A DNA stretch of 64,000 nucleotides, from positions 2,928,105 to 2,992,104 of the forward strand of contig NGZR01000006.1 of the NCBI GenBank assembly GCA_002197995.1, read 5' to 3'. This document shows positions 31,907 to 41,814 of this stretch, in pieces; positions within the stretch are counted from its first letter, which is position 1, and every line of letters begins with the position of its first letter. The notes under the pieces were generated by a model. That model made no database searches and was not told the DNA's origin. It was given only the letters and a program-made list of their open reading frames with translations. The position numbers and the translations under genes were made by a program. This stretch comes from Gaeumannomyces sp. JS-464 (taxonomy: Eukaryota; Ascomycota; Sordariomycetes; Magnaporthales; Magnaporthaceae).

Positions 31907-33092
31907 ATGCACCGCTTCACCTTCCCGCTCATGCGGCACCCCCGCCCTGCGATTCATCCTCCGCCCGTGGTGGGCTCTCCACAAGACGACATGGGCGTCG
32001 GCGCCAGCAGCAACCCGCCGATGCCCGGCAGCTTTCCCGATACCGACCGCGTCCCGACCCCCTATCAGCCCAGCGTGCTCGGCGTGGTCGTGGTGAAGGC
32101 CATGATGACCAAAGCCTTGACCCTGCCCCTCGAGCTCGTTAACAGGATCATCGACTTTGCCGAGTACTGGCCGCATACATCGACACAAATCGACTACGGT
32201 GCCACTCCCCGCGCGGTCGCGAGAGGCAGCTCGCCCCAAGAGGATGTGTTCCTGGTAAGCAAGATGCACGAGCTACCTGGCTTCCCTGCCGCCGTCCTCG
32301 CTAGTCTACTAACCGGCTGCCTCTGCCATCGCCTCCAGCTGCGTACCCTCCCACTTGGCTTCGTCAAGCAAGTGAACCCCGATCCCGACCACTACAAGAC
32401 GGAAGAGGCCAAGCTCCTCCGTCTCTCGTCAGAGCACCCCGTCGAGCAGTTCCACAAGTGGATTGGCTCGCCTTCGCACGCCCTGCAACGCCCCTGCCGC
32501 AAAATCGTCTTCACCGTCACGAGCAACGACCAGGGATGGGGTGGCATTATGGACGACCAGAACACCTACCGGCATTCATATACCTGGTTCGAGGCAGGGC
32601 TGGAGAAGATCGACGCGTCAGGAGAGTGTGAGTACAGCCATCCCTCCTCGGCCGCTCGACTGGATACTGAGAGCCTCGGAAACAGGCGGCGACTACTGCC
32701 CCGACCACCGACAGGCGTCACCTCGAACTTCAGCCACCTGCTGCGCAATGCGCCCCATCGTCCCAGCTCTCGTTGGAGAGCCGCACAAGCGCCTGCGGAT
32801 GGAGCATCCTCTTGACCCTCTGGAGGAATACAAGATCCAGTGCAACAGGACGGCCTCGCGCGACGGCCCGCAGACCCACGTGGTTGAGTGGCGGGCCGAC
32901 GACCACATCGATCCGGACACCCCCCAGGCCCAGGAGCTGGTCGATGTTGGCCGGGGCAGGGCCACGGGCACGGGCGAGTTTGTGCGGAACCTCAAGCTGG
33001 GCGACGTGGTCACCGTGTGGGCCAAGGCAAGGTTCGTTGGCTGGCAAAACAACCTGAGCTTCCTCAAGGTTGATGTGTACTGGGCGGTTTGA
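31907..33092 (+). CDS. F-box-like fungal protein of unknown function, three exons
   Basis: Predicted 347 residues from exons 31907-32254, 32339-32627 and 32686-33092 (introns of 84 and 58 bp; the first has a CTAAC branch site). The spliced frame is open. The segment LTLPLELVNRIIDFAEYWPH at about 65-85 resembles the F-box start seen in many fungal proteins that recruit substrates to SCF ubiquitin ligases. The C-terminal part contains blocks common in fungal hypothetical proteins: RKIVFTVTSNDQGWGG, YTWFEAGLEK, IQCNRTASR, THVVEWR, VGRGRATGTGEFVRNLKLGD, and the ending VDVYWAV. These blocks are familiar but have no assigned function. The 84-bp first intron is a multiple of three and stop-free, so retention would still give an open frame. 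Confidence 0.78.
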
Positions 33093-33343
33093 TGCTTTGT
33101 GCTCTTGATCGATGCAAGCCATGTCCGGGGAGGAATCGCCCCCGGCGGCATTTATGGTTTTATGGCTGGGCATCCGGGAGTTGTTTTTTTTTTTTTTTTA
33201 GCTTTATGATTCAGAGGCTTGGTAGCAGGTCATTCTGGTATGCTTAATTTTCTCGGCACCTCTGCCAATCGACCGTCAATTGACGGGGCATTCCCGTCTC
33301 CTTGTTTGTCAACTTGCCCAATTTTGGACTCATAACATCAACA

Positions 33344-33430
33344 TGACGTGCCCCGTGGGGTTTGCCCAATAATGACGTCAACGATTGGCTGCCGGGCGGA
33401 CCTTGACGTCCGTAGTTGTGGTGTATAAAA
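33344..33430 (+). promoter_or_regulatory. Promoter with three TGACGT boxes, CCAAT box and TATA
   Basis: TGACGTG (33344-33350), palindromic TGACGTCA (33373-33380), TGACGTC (33404-33410), an inverted CCAAT box (ATTGG, 33384-33388) and TATAAAA (33424-33430). They precede the 77-residue gene start at 33578. The CRE-like boxes suggest bZIP (ATF/CREB-type) control. Confidence 0.6.
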
Positions 33431-33577
33431 CGTCGAGACTGGGAGAGCACAGCTGCATGGTCGCGCGATTCCTTCGTAGAACTGCCACAAAGACCGCACT
33501 CTTCCAGCAGAATCAGTGATACATCCCATACAAATCAAACCACATATACCGCGTCGCCACAACCGATCCACGCCAAG

Positions 33578-33882
33578 ATGCCCCGTGACGGAAGCGGTAG
33601 GGCCGACAACGCCGTGGACGAGCAGGCTGCCCAAGTCATCCATGGCGTCGACCAAGCTGTAAGTTGAGCGCGAAAGTCGTGCGCTTGTTCCACGCCGACC
33701 TCTGACGCCGCCTTTTCTCCATAATCTAGAGCAGCGAGGTCGACAGGTCGGGCAAGGCCGCCCTTCTGCCTGAGGGCGAGAAGGGAGCGGCTATCGAGGG
33801 CATGAATGCAAGCGGAGGACAGTCGCAGGGACTTGCCCAGGGACCCAGCGCGGGACAGGGCGGCGGGTCGAAGAATTTCTAG
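33578..33882 (+). CDS. Small hydrophilic protein, 77 residues, two exons
   Basis: Exon 1 is 33578-33658 and exon 2 is 33730-33882, with a 71-bp phase-0 intron (CTGAC branch site, TAG acceptor). The product starts MPRDGSGRADNAVDEQAAQV and ends GPSAGQGGGSKNF. It is rich in Gly, Ser, Ala and charged residues, and lacks membrane segments or cysteines, so it is probably intrinsically disordered. Short proteins beginning MPRDGSGxSDN are, to my recollection, widespread in ascomycetes without a described function. The compact promoter with CRE-like, CCAAT and TATA boxes supports a real, regulated gene. The next feature downstream is the tannase relic. Confidence 0.72.
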
Positions 33883-34538
33883 GCAGCCGAAGCCGTCGAT
33901 CAAAATCGAAAAGGTCTTTTGTTTTCGTGGATGAATGGTGTCGTCGTGTCCAATGTCTTTCTTATTCCTTGGCAGCAGCCACAGCCACTTTGAGGAAATC
34001 GGGACCACATCTCACCGCCGGCGCAACCATGCAAGGAATTACGATTCGCGGAGTCTCATTTCCTCCGCCATGCCCGTCGCGACACGGCTTTCGGGCAGGA
34101 CCCGATCTAAACCCCAGGGGCTCCGCAGAATCGCGCAAACTGTGCGGACACTGTGCGCACCAGGGCGTGGGCATGCGCGGCCACCAAGCTGCGGGAGCCC
34201 AGGATTCCTTATTAAGCGCAGGCCAATATCTCACGCTGCGATGGGGCGAGCGACGATATTGCAAGGTCTGCGCCAGGTAAGCTGTGCGTGCAAAAGTCTA
34301 CGGCCAGGCGCCGGCGTCGTCGTCGAGGGCGCCATGTCAGCGTTCCAGGCCGAGTGAGACGGACTTCGGGCGGCTTGTCCATGAACGTTGCTCCTGAATC
34401 CCGGGTGGCCTGCCACCTCCTGGAGATATAAAGCCGGGCCCTTCGACATTGCGATGTTCAGTCCATCATGCGATATGCAGGCGACACAGTCCACGCTCCA
34501 GCAGCATTTCCAAAAACATCATCCACCCCTCGCCCACC
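33883..34538. other. Intergenic upstream of the tannase relic
   Basis: No gene seen. A TATA-like GATATAAAG at about 34424-34432 lies roughly 110 bp before the tannase ATG. Confidence 0.5.
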
Positions 34539-36223
34539 ATGTCCGGCCCGTCATTGGCAACGCTCTGCGTCCCGGCCACCTTCGGGACGCCCTCCCTCTT
34601 CGGCATCTCCAACGTGACAGTCGCTGCATCCATCGCCAGCCTCAACGCCACGCTCAACACCTGGACCTTTTCCCAGCCGATACGCCACATCGAAACCACC
34701 TTCTGCAACGTGACCGTGTCGTACACGCACCCCAAGCAGAACGACTGGGTCTCGGTCGAGGCCTGGCTTCCCGGCCCGGACACGTGGAAGAACATCCTCG
34801 TGGCGGCCGGCGGCGGCGGGCTGGGCATGGGCCGCAACTCGGCTAGCTACGGCCTGTTCATGTCGACCGCCGTCGGCGACGGCTACGCCACCACCACCAC
34901 CGACGCCGGCAATCCCGGCGACCTTGCCATCCTGGGCGGGTGGGCCTTCCTCTCCGACGGCAACGCGGACCAGGTTGCGCTGCACAACGCGGCTGCGCGC
35001 TCGCTCGAGGAGCAGGGGCTGTTGGGCAAGCAGCTCGTCCAGGCCATGTACGGGCGCAAGGCCTCGCGCTCCTACTTCAACGCCTGCTCTCAGGGCGGCC
35101 GGCAAGGGCTGATGGTGGCGCAGCGGTACCCGGACCTCTACGATGGCATCATGGCCAACGCGCCCGCCATCTCGCTCGACGTCGTCTCGTCCATCTTCTG
35201 GCCGCAGCAGCACATGGTAAGTCAGGGCCACGTGCCGCACGAGTGCGAGATGCACGCCATCACCGTCGCCGCCGTGGCCTTTTGCGATGCCCTGGACGGC
35301 GTCGAGGATGGTGTCATCGCGGATCCAGCGCTGTGCCTCGAGCGGTTCGACCCCTTTTCCGTCGTCGGCAAGACGGTCAACTGCTCGGACGCCGCCGGCG
35401 GGCAGATTGCCGTCTCTGCCGGCGCCGCGGCCGTCGTCAACGCGACGTGGCACGGCCCGAGGTACGCGGCGAGCGGCAAGCAGGTTTGGCCCGGATTCCG
35501 GCCCGGCGCCGACATCACAGCCAGCGGGCCCCGGAGGAACACCAACGAGTCGGTTGCCAACACGATCTGAGCGGCAAACGGCACCTGTGTCGGGAAACCG
35601 TGGCCCATCGGGGCCATGGGCTTTCGTGCGTGGCTAGCTGGGACTTGAGCCTCAATCTCGCCAACATGACGAATGCCCAGTTCGAAAAGCTTGCCCGCTA
35701 CGGCCACCAGGAGCTGCAGAGCTTCGCGGCCACGGACCCGGATCTCACCGAGTTCCAAAGGGCGGGCGGCAAGATGCTGACCTATCACGGCATGGTGAGT
35801 TTCGCCCGGTCCTGCAATGGCTTTTTCCCGGAGAGAAAAGGTTTACGGCTATTAACCACCAACTCCCGCAGGCCGACAACATCATCCCGCCAGAGGGCAC
35901 ATCCCAGTACTACCGCAGGTGACGGCCGACGCCGACGCCGTGTCGCCCGACGGTGCACAGATTCTACCGGCTCTTCGAGGTCCCCGGGCTGGCGCACTGC
36001 TTTAGCGGCACGCGGGCCCGCCGACAGAGCTTTTCAGCCAGCTGCCGCGCGTTGGGTCGAGAACGGGACGGCGCCGGCGTCGACACCGCACGAGGTGCTG
36101 AACCAGGTCACGGGTAACATCGACCACCGCCTGCTTTGTCCGTTCCCGCACAAGCCGCAGTTCGATAAGGCTTGCGGGGACGTGGGCCGAGAGGCGTGCT
36201 GGTCGTGTCCAGAGCTGAAGTGA
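34539..36223 (+). pseudogene. Tannase/feruloyl esterase family protein, broken
   Basis: A relic of the tannase/feruloyl esterase family (alpha/beta hydrolases that release gallate or ferulate from plant polymers). ATG 34539 opens SLATLCVPATFGTPSLFG. Family blocks follow: DWVSVEAWLPG, NILVAAGGGGLGMG, TTTTDAGNPGD, and the nucleophile elbow YFNACSQGGRQGLMVAQRYP with the Cys-Ser-x-Gly-Gly pattern. A Ca-loop-like CDALDGVEDGVIADP lies near 35280. An in-frame TGA at 35568-35570 cuts the protein. Frames then change near 35641, with LSLNLANMTNAQFEKLARYG, an intron after TYHGM (about 35794-35873), and the late HC motif VPGLAHCFSG near 35985. No signal peptide is visible before the mature-like start, which is unusual for this mostly secreted family. 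Confidence 0.87.
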
Positions 36224-36751
36224 GATGTGTACCTATGTACGGCGTGTGGTGTAAGGTGCTTTGAAGTACGGGATCACTGCATTATTTGGCAAAGACGACT
36301 TTGGTGCTAGACATGTATGGCAACAGATCCACCGTATACCTACTAATTTAATGTGGTGCTACCTGCCCATTCGACCTGACGTTCTGCTTTGTTTGTTGTC
36401 AGCATCACCACCCAGATCTTGGCGTCTGAGACGCCGGGCACGGTCCAGAGTCCTGTAGCTGCGGAGACGACCCCGTGCTCGTTGCAAACTTCGTCCAGCC
36501 GTTCATCTCCTGGCTCATGTCACTCACGACCCTGCCGCTCCGGTCTGACACGTCGTCGCCCGCCTCCTGCAGCATCGTCAGAGATTGCGGGCTGAGGGCG
36601 CTCGAGTCGACCGAGTTATGTGCCTGTGATCACGTGCCCGACGCCGTCATGGGTGGAGATCCTTGCATCTCGCTGGCCATCGTCTGCGCCGGCATCTCTA
36701 CAGGCTCTGGCGACCGGTACGGCGGCACAGACGAGACGGAGGGCTGAATTG
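36224..36751. other. Intergenic, no gene seen
   Basis: Lies between the 3' ends of the tannase relic and the Kelch gene. No recognisable coding or RNA feature. Confidence 0.5.
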
Positions 36752-38867
36752 CTAGTGGCCACGCATGGGGCTGCCGGGGCCCGGGGCTTTGGCATCGTGG
36801 TACGTCGGGAGCTCAGGTTGGTCCGGGTTGGCCACCTCGGCAGCGGGCTGCTGCGCTTGCCGCCTCCTGCGCATGAGGAAGATGAAGAGGCAGACGCCGA
36901 GCGCGACGAGTACCAAGAGCCCGACAACGCCGCCCACCGCGCCGCCAATGATTGCATTGCGGTTGGCGTCACCGTTGCCACCGTCCCCCGCGGTCGAGTT
37001 GTTGCCGTTATCGTTATTGCCGCCGCTGAGGCTGGTTCCGTTGGCTAGCGTGTACGGTGGCGTGTACGAAGGGCGTGCGTAGGACGGGTTAAAGATGTAC
37101 TGGAGGTACAAGTCATCCCAGATTTGAGGGTTTCGCACGTTGGCCCCTCCGCTGGGTGTGCCACCTATGGCCGAGATGACGACTTGCGGCACGGGCGCCG
37201 CGCGTTTGGCGCCGGCCGCGCTGTAAACTCCGGTGTAGTTCTGGGAAGACAGCGAATAGATCTCAGCAGGCATGTGGTCGGCGCATTTCTGAGAATCGCC
37301 CTTGTCCGACTGCATGCCACCGACGATGATGAGATTCTCGCCGACAGCGTGGCAGGTGTGTCCTATGGGCGTGGCAGCCTTAGCGGCGGCCCTGGGTTTG
37401 TGCACATGTACAAGCAAGGAGCAACAACTCACCATACAGGCCACCGGTTTCGCGGGTATGAACGCGGACCTAGATGAAGCTTGGGAGACTGAGAACCCAG
37501 ATATCCTCGGTCGCGGCTCCCGTGGCGTAGTTTTCGACGCCGCCGACCATGTAGATATTAAAGGACTGGTCGGGCGCCGGGACGGCCACGAGGCAGATGT
37601 CGGATCGGCCTGTCGGGAACTTGTTGTCAATGCCGAAGGTGCTCTGGCGGAACCAGAAGCCGGTTTCGATGTCGTACATGTCGACAAAGTTCAAACCGAT
37701 CTACCGGGGGCGGCCTCGTCAGCCTCGGACACAATCCATCCGCGAGAAACCGGCACTTACGTTGTCGTTCCCTGCGTTTGCCTCGGGAATCCCAACGCCG
37801 TAGCTGGTTGGGTTGGTCGTTTTCTGCCCGGCAATTTGCACGAGCACGCCCTTGCGGCCGACTGGGATGTGGACCAAAGCGCCGTTCATGCGAGGACCGA
37901 ACGGGGCTTTGTCCTTGGCGAGCGAGACCGGGACCGAGATGTTGGTTAATCTCGGCCTGGCCAGGCTGGAGTCCAGCTCCAGTATGCCACCTAGGACTGC
38001 GGGCAGAGAGGCTGGCTGTTAGCAAAGCGGCGACTGGCGTCATAGCTAAGCCGACGAGATTGGTGGCGTACACTTGAACTCGGAGTTGGCCTTGTATCCG
38101 GCATATGCCTTGTCGGATCGCTGCTGCACATAGCCGTTGAAGATGAAGCTGCGGTTCAGTGACGGCGCGTCGCAGTAGGATGCAGCCCCTGGCCTTTCCA
38201 CCTTAACGCCCGTGTTTTGAAGTTCGAACCCAGTGCTGGCGAGGCTCCATCGCTCTGTTGCCACGTCGAACTGCCAAATGGCCGACGAGGGGATCTCGTC
38301 AGTCCTGGTAAAGCCGGGGTCTTGGGCGTGGTTGGACGAGAACCAGCCGCCGAGCTGGTAAACCTTGTTGGTCGGCTGCGAATACCACAATGCGTTCTCG
38401 ATAAGGGCCCTGGGCACGTCGGGCCCCTTGCGGATCCATTTGTACGGCGAAGGGTCATGGTTCGTAAAGTCCTTGGAGAGGTCCAGCATGAGGAGGTGGT
38501 TGTCTAACACAGCGAGTTAGTTCCCGCCAGCCGATGCAGCCACCCGTGGGCAGCAGACATACGTACTCATTCCCTTGGTCCATGACCCCGACGTGGTGCT
38601 GTTGAAGGTGCCACCGTTTTTCGGCACGTAGGTATTGCCGCCGTCAATGTAGATTTTTCCATCGCCGAGCACGCTGGCATGCCTCCACAGGCGGCAGAAA
38701 TGCTGCGACAGATCGTATATAGTGTTGTTGATGTCGGGAGCCGGCGCTGAGGTCGGGAGCACGGTGCCAGACGTGGATGAGGGGCTGGATAGTCCGGCAG
38801 TGCTCTGCGATAGCGAGAGGCCGGCCAGGAAGCCAGCCAGCGACACAAGCACAATCAGTCGTGGCAT
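36752..38867 (-). CDS. Kelch-repeat single-pass membrane protein, five exons, one nonsense codon
   Basis: The predicted 615-codon model joins exons 38867-38567, 38503-38072, 37996-37761, 37700-37433 and 37362-36752. The introns are 60-75 bp and frame is maintained. Residues 1-20 form a signal peptide (MPRLIVLVSLAGFLAGLSLS). The ectodomain has Kelch-type beta-propeller blades (KVYQLGGWFSSN, RSFIFNGYV, FNIYMVGGVENYATG, GENLIIVGGMQ). A C-terminal membrane helix at about 549-576 (GGAVGGVVGLLVLVALGV) is followed by RRRR and a short Pro-rich tail. The only defect is TAG at 37472-37470, within LPSFI-stop-VRVHTRETGG, where TGG is expected. This is a CpA-to-TpA change on the complementary strand, so RIP-like. 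Similar proteins are presumed cell-wall or surface sensors; ligand unknown. Confidence 0.82.
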
Positions 38868-39856
38868 ATTCACACAGGTCTCGCAACTTGGAAATAGCAG
38901 ACGAGTTGAGCGGAACACGGGCAGATAAAGCTGGCGAACCAGGAAACGGACAAGAAAAGGCAGCTGGTAGAACCGACGCAAAGGGGACTCCCTGCCTGCC
39001 TGCCTGCCTCGCCCCCCAGCCCCAACGCACGCAATACCCCAGCAGAGGTCCGTCTTCGTCGCCCACTAATGAGGGCAGGCGTATCGGCTAGCCGTTCCGT
39101 TTCGGGCTCCAGACCACAGATAGCCGCATCTCCATGCAAGCGCCATGCAGCGGTGCGACTCTAGGCAGGCTGTGATGGATCGGCCCAGAGCCGCGCTTGG
39201 AGCCGCGCTCGGAGAGGTGATCGCAGGCAAGCCGCAGTTCGGAAACGTGACGGTATGGTTGGCGGCACAGGATGGACGCACGCATCGACGTTGTGTGATC
39301 CCGATCCGATGGCCGACTGGGTGACCGCTCTCGATGAAGGCTGGCGGCTGGCCTGTCCTATGGCTGGCCTAGCCTGCCGCCCCCAGCCAGGGAGCTTGAA
39401 TGGCGCCGACACTATTGCCTGCAGTCGGGGTGGGTGGCGTGCGCCATTTGGGATGCTGCCACACCGCGCCATGGCTGCATCTCCCAGCCTTGGGGGAGGA
39501 ATGGAGCTTTTCGAAGGAAGAGTCGAATGCGGCTCGCATTTGAGGTGTCACGGCGTGTCATATCGCCTGTGGTAATGGAGCGCCGACTTGGGGTGGTGCG
39601 TGCGAATGCGTTTCATGTTTCTCTTTTTCTTCTGGGGTTCGCTTCGATGTGCATGGGCCACCGTTGTGACCAAACGGTGGAGCCGTGCGGCCTGATTGGC
39701 CAACTCGCACTCTGGACCACTCAACTGCACTTTTTGGTCGTGGTGATTTCCATGGCCCACCAGATGAGGAAAGCTCGGTCCGTGCAGCTGCCACGCGCGA
39801 TTAGTCTCTGCCGGGCGGGCATTCCTTCGGGTTCAGCGACCACCGCCAATTAGGAA
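38868..39856. other. Intergenic between divergent Kelch and regulator genes
   Basis: About 1 kb of unique GC-rich sequence. It includes a GCCT repeat (CCTGCCTGCCTGCCTGCC, about 38993-39010). No gene recognised. It serves as upstream region for both divergent neighbours. Confidence 0.55.
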
Positions 39857-41738
39857 ATGGCCCGCAAAGGCAGCAAAAAGGTCAGGACGGGCTGTCGGAC
39901 ATGCAAGTACGTGAACCCCGAACGATCTGATGCGCACCTGCGGCACGCGGCTGACCCTGGCTGCGAGGAACCAGGATCCGCAAGGTTAAATGCGGCGAGG
40001 AAAGGCCCGCGTGCGTCCGCTGCACCAGCACGGGGCGCACCTGTGACGGCTATGACGGCGCCTGCGACCACGGCCCAACATCCGCAGGCGGCGCTGTCGC
40101 CGTCCGCCCCAGGCCCCATGCCAAGCTGGCCCCCCGCACCGCCGTCTGGCTCGTCAGCGGGCCCCAGCTGACCGAGCCGGAGAGCCGCTCATTCCAGCAC
40201 TACCACGAGGTCACCGCGCCCGAGTACTCGCGCGTATGCGACGACTTTTTTGGCGCGGCGCTGTCCTGGTGCTCGGCCAGACCCAGCCCGCCGTCCAGCA
40301 CGCCCTCATCGCCGTCAGCTCCATCCACGAGCAGTTCCACCTGGCCGCCGCCGGGCCCGCCACCGCCTTCGCCTTCGCCACCCGCCAGTACAACACCGCC
40401 ATCCGCCACATGGTCTCCAAGACCAGCGCTGACGATGAGCGCGAAACGGGCGCCGTGCTGGTCGTGTCTATCCTCTTTGCGACGCTCGAGTTCCTTCTGG
40501 GGAACCACCCCGCCATCGAGCACTGCCGCCACGCCGTCCTGATCTTCAACGGCATGCGGTCCGTGAGTCCCTGGATGAGGAAGAATCTCCTGCCTTTTAT
40601 CCGCCGTGCCACCACTTACCCCCTGTTCCTCGCCGGCCATATCAACTATGCGCCTCTGCCCGCCCTGGTCGACGACTTTGGCGGCGCCCTCCGCCGCACC
40701 CCCACGTTTGACTCGCTCGAGGAGGCTCAGGAGGTGCTCCACGGCTTGGCCAGCCAGGCTACCCGCCTCCTGCACCTGGCCAACCCCTTCCGAATCGGTG
40801 CCCGCCGGGGCGAGCCGATCCCAGACTCGTTGCTTGCTGAGCACCACACCACGCTGGCGGCCCTCGATCGCTGGTCCGAAATGTTTACCATCTTCAGGGC
40901 CCTGCCGCGTGGTGCCTCGCCTCAGCGGCAGCGGCCGGAACACTGGTACGTCGACCCCGCCACCGAGCTGCAGATGCGGGCCTTGACCGCGCGCGCTTGG
41001 CTGGCCGCCCATTACGACCTGGACGCCGGCGAGCTGGCCTTCGATGGCCACATGGACGCCTTCCGCCGCATCAACGAGCTGGCCGAGTCCATGGTCCAGC
41101 GCAAGCACTACAGCAGCGGCGACGACCAGCAGAACCACCAGGCCCGGTTCAGGTTCGACGTCGGCATCATGCCGCCGCTCTACTTCACCATCCGCTGGTG
41201 CCGGGACCTGGCGGTGCGGCTCGAGGCGCTCAGGCTGCTGTGCCAGCTCTGCCACGGCGACGAGTGTATCTTCGACATCTACACGCTGGCCTCGGCCCTG
41301 CGCGCCGTCGTCGACCGCGAGCACGCCATCGACCTGGCGTCGCTTCCCTGGCAGGGCGGCGACCGTGTACACGAGTACCTCCCAGCCTATAGGGACCACA
41401 TCTCGGCCATGAACCCGCAAGCCTGGGCGTCGCCCGAAGAGAGCGTGCCGGCCGAGCGGCGCATCTGGGACGCAATCATCATGCCCGAGACGGAGCACGT
41501 GTTAGAGCCGGATGCCGGCGGCAAAACGACGGGACAGCGCATGGCGCGCTACGTGCAGGTCATAGACGGCCGTGTATGTCACATGGATGAGATAGTGGCT
41601 GTCACCACTAACCTGACGGATCAGGTTGAAGCCTTTGGAACGCACGCGAGGCGGATGGCAGCCTTGAGGAAGTCGCTCCAAAACGCCGACCCCTTGGTCC
41701 ACGGCCCATCAATATGGTTGAGTTGGGGCGGATGTTGA
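39857..41738 (+). CDS. Zn(II)2Cys6 transcription factor, one homopolymer frameshift
   Basis: ATG 39857 opens MARKGSKKVRTGCRTCK. A 68-bp intron (39907-39974) splits the zinc cluster at the classic position, and exon 2 resumes IRKVKCGEERPACVRCTSTG. The six ligands are Cys13, 16, 23, 30, 33 and 40. The frame then shifts once at a T6 run (40246-40251): frame 1 encodes SRVCDDFF and the continuation WRGAVLVLGQTQPAVQHALI is in frame 3, as if T7 were expected. From there about 490 codons are open to 41738, with the C-terminal domain common in fungal regulators (HALIAVSSIHEQFH, EFLLGNHPAIEHCRHAVLIF). The clean remainder suggests consensus error or very recent loss. TIR copy 2 inserted 76 bp after the stop codon. 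Target genes unknown. Confidence 0.88.
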
Positions 41739-41814
41739 GGGTTAATATTTGGTAACATGTGAGTTGGAAATAAACTGCACAGCGAGACGCTTTAGCGGGC
41801 AACTGCTTTTTCTC

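Noticed and set aside
34551..35453. 300-codon minus-strand frame opposite the tannase
   Set aside because: Shadow ORF with low-complexity Gly/Arg/Val content; the plus strand carries the family motifs.
37470..37472. Programmed stop-codon readthrough in the Kelch gene
   Set aside because: The TAG is followed by GTC, not by a known readthrough context, and a TGG-to-TAG transition explains it simply.
40200..41498. 432-codon minus-strand frame opposite the zinc-cluster regulator
   Set aside because: It is the complement of a clear regulator gene and has shadow-like composition.
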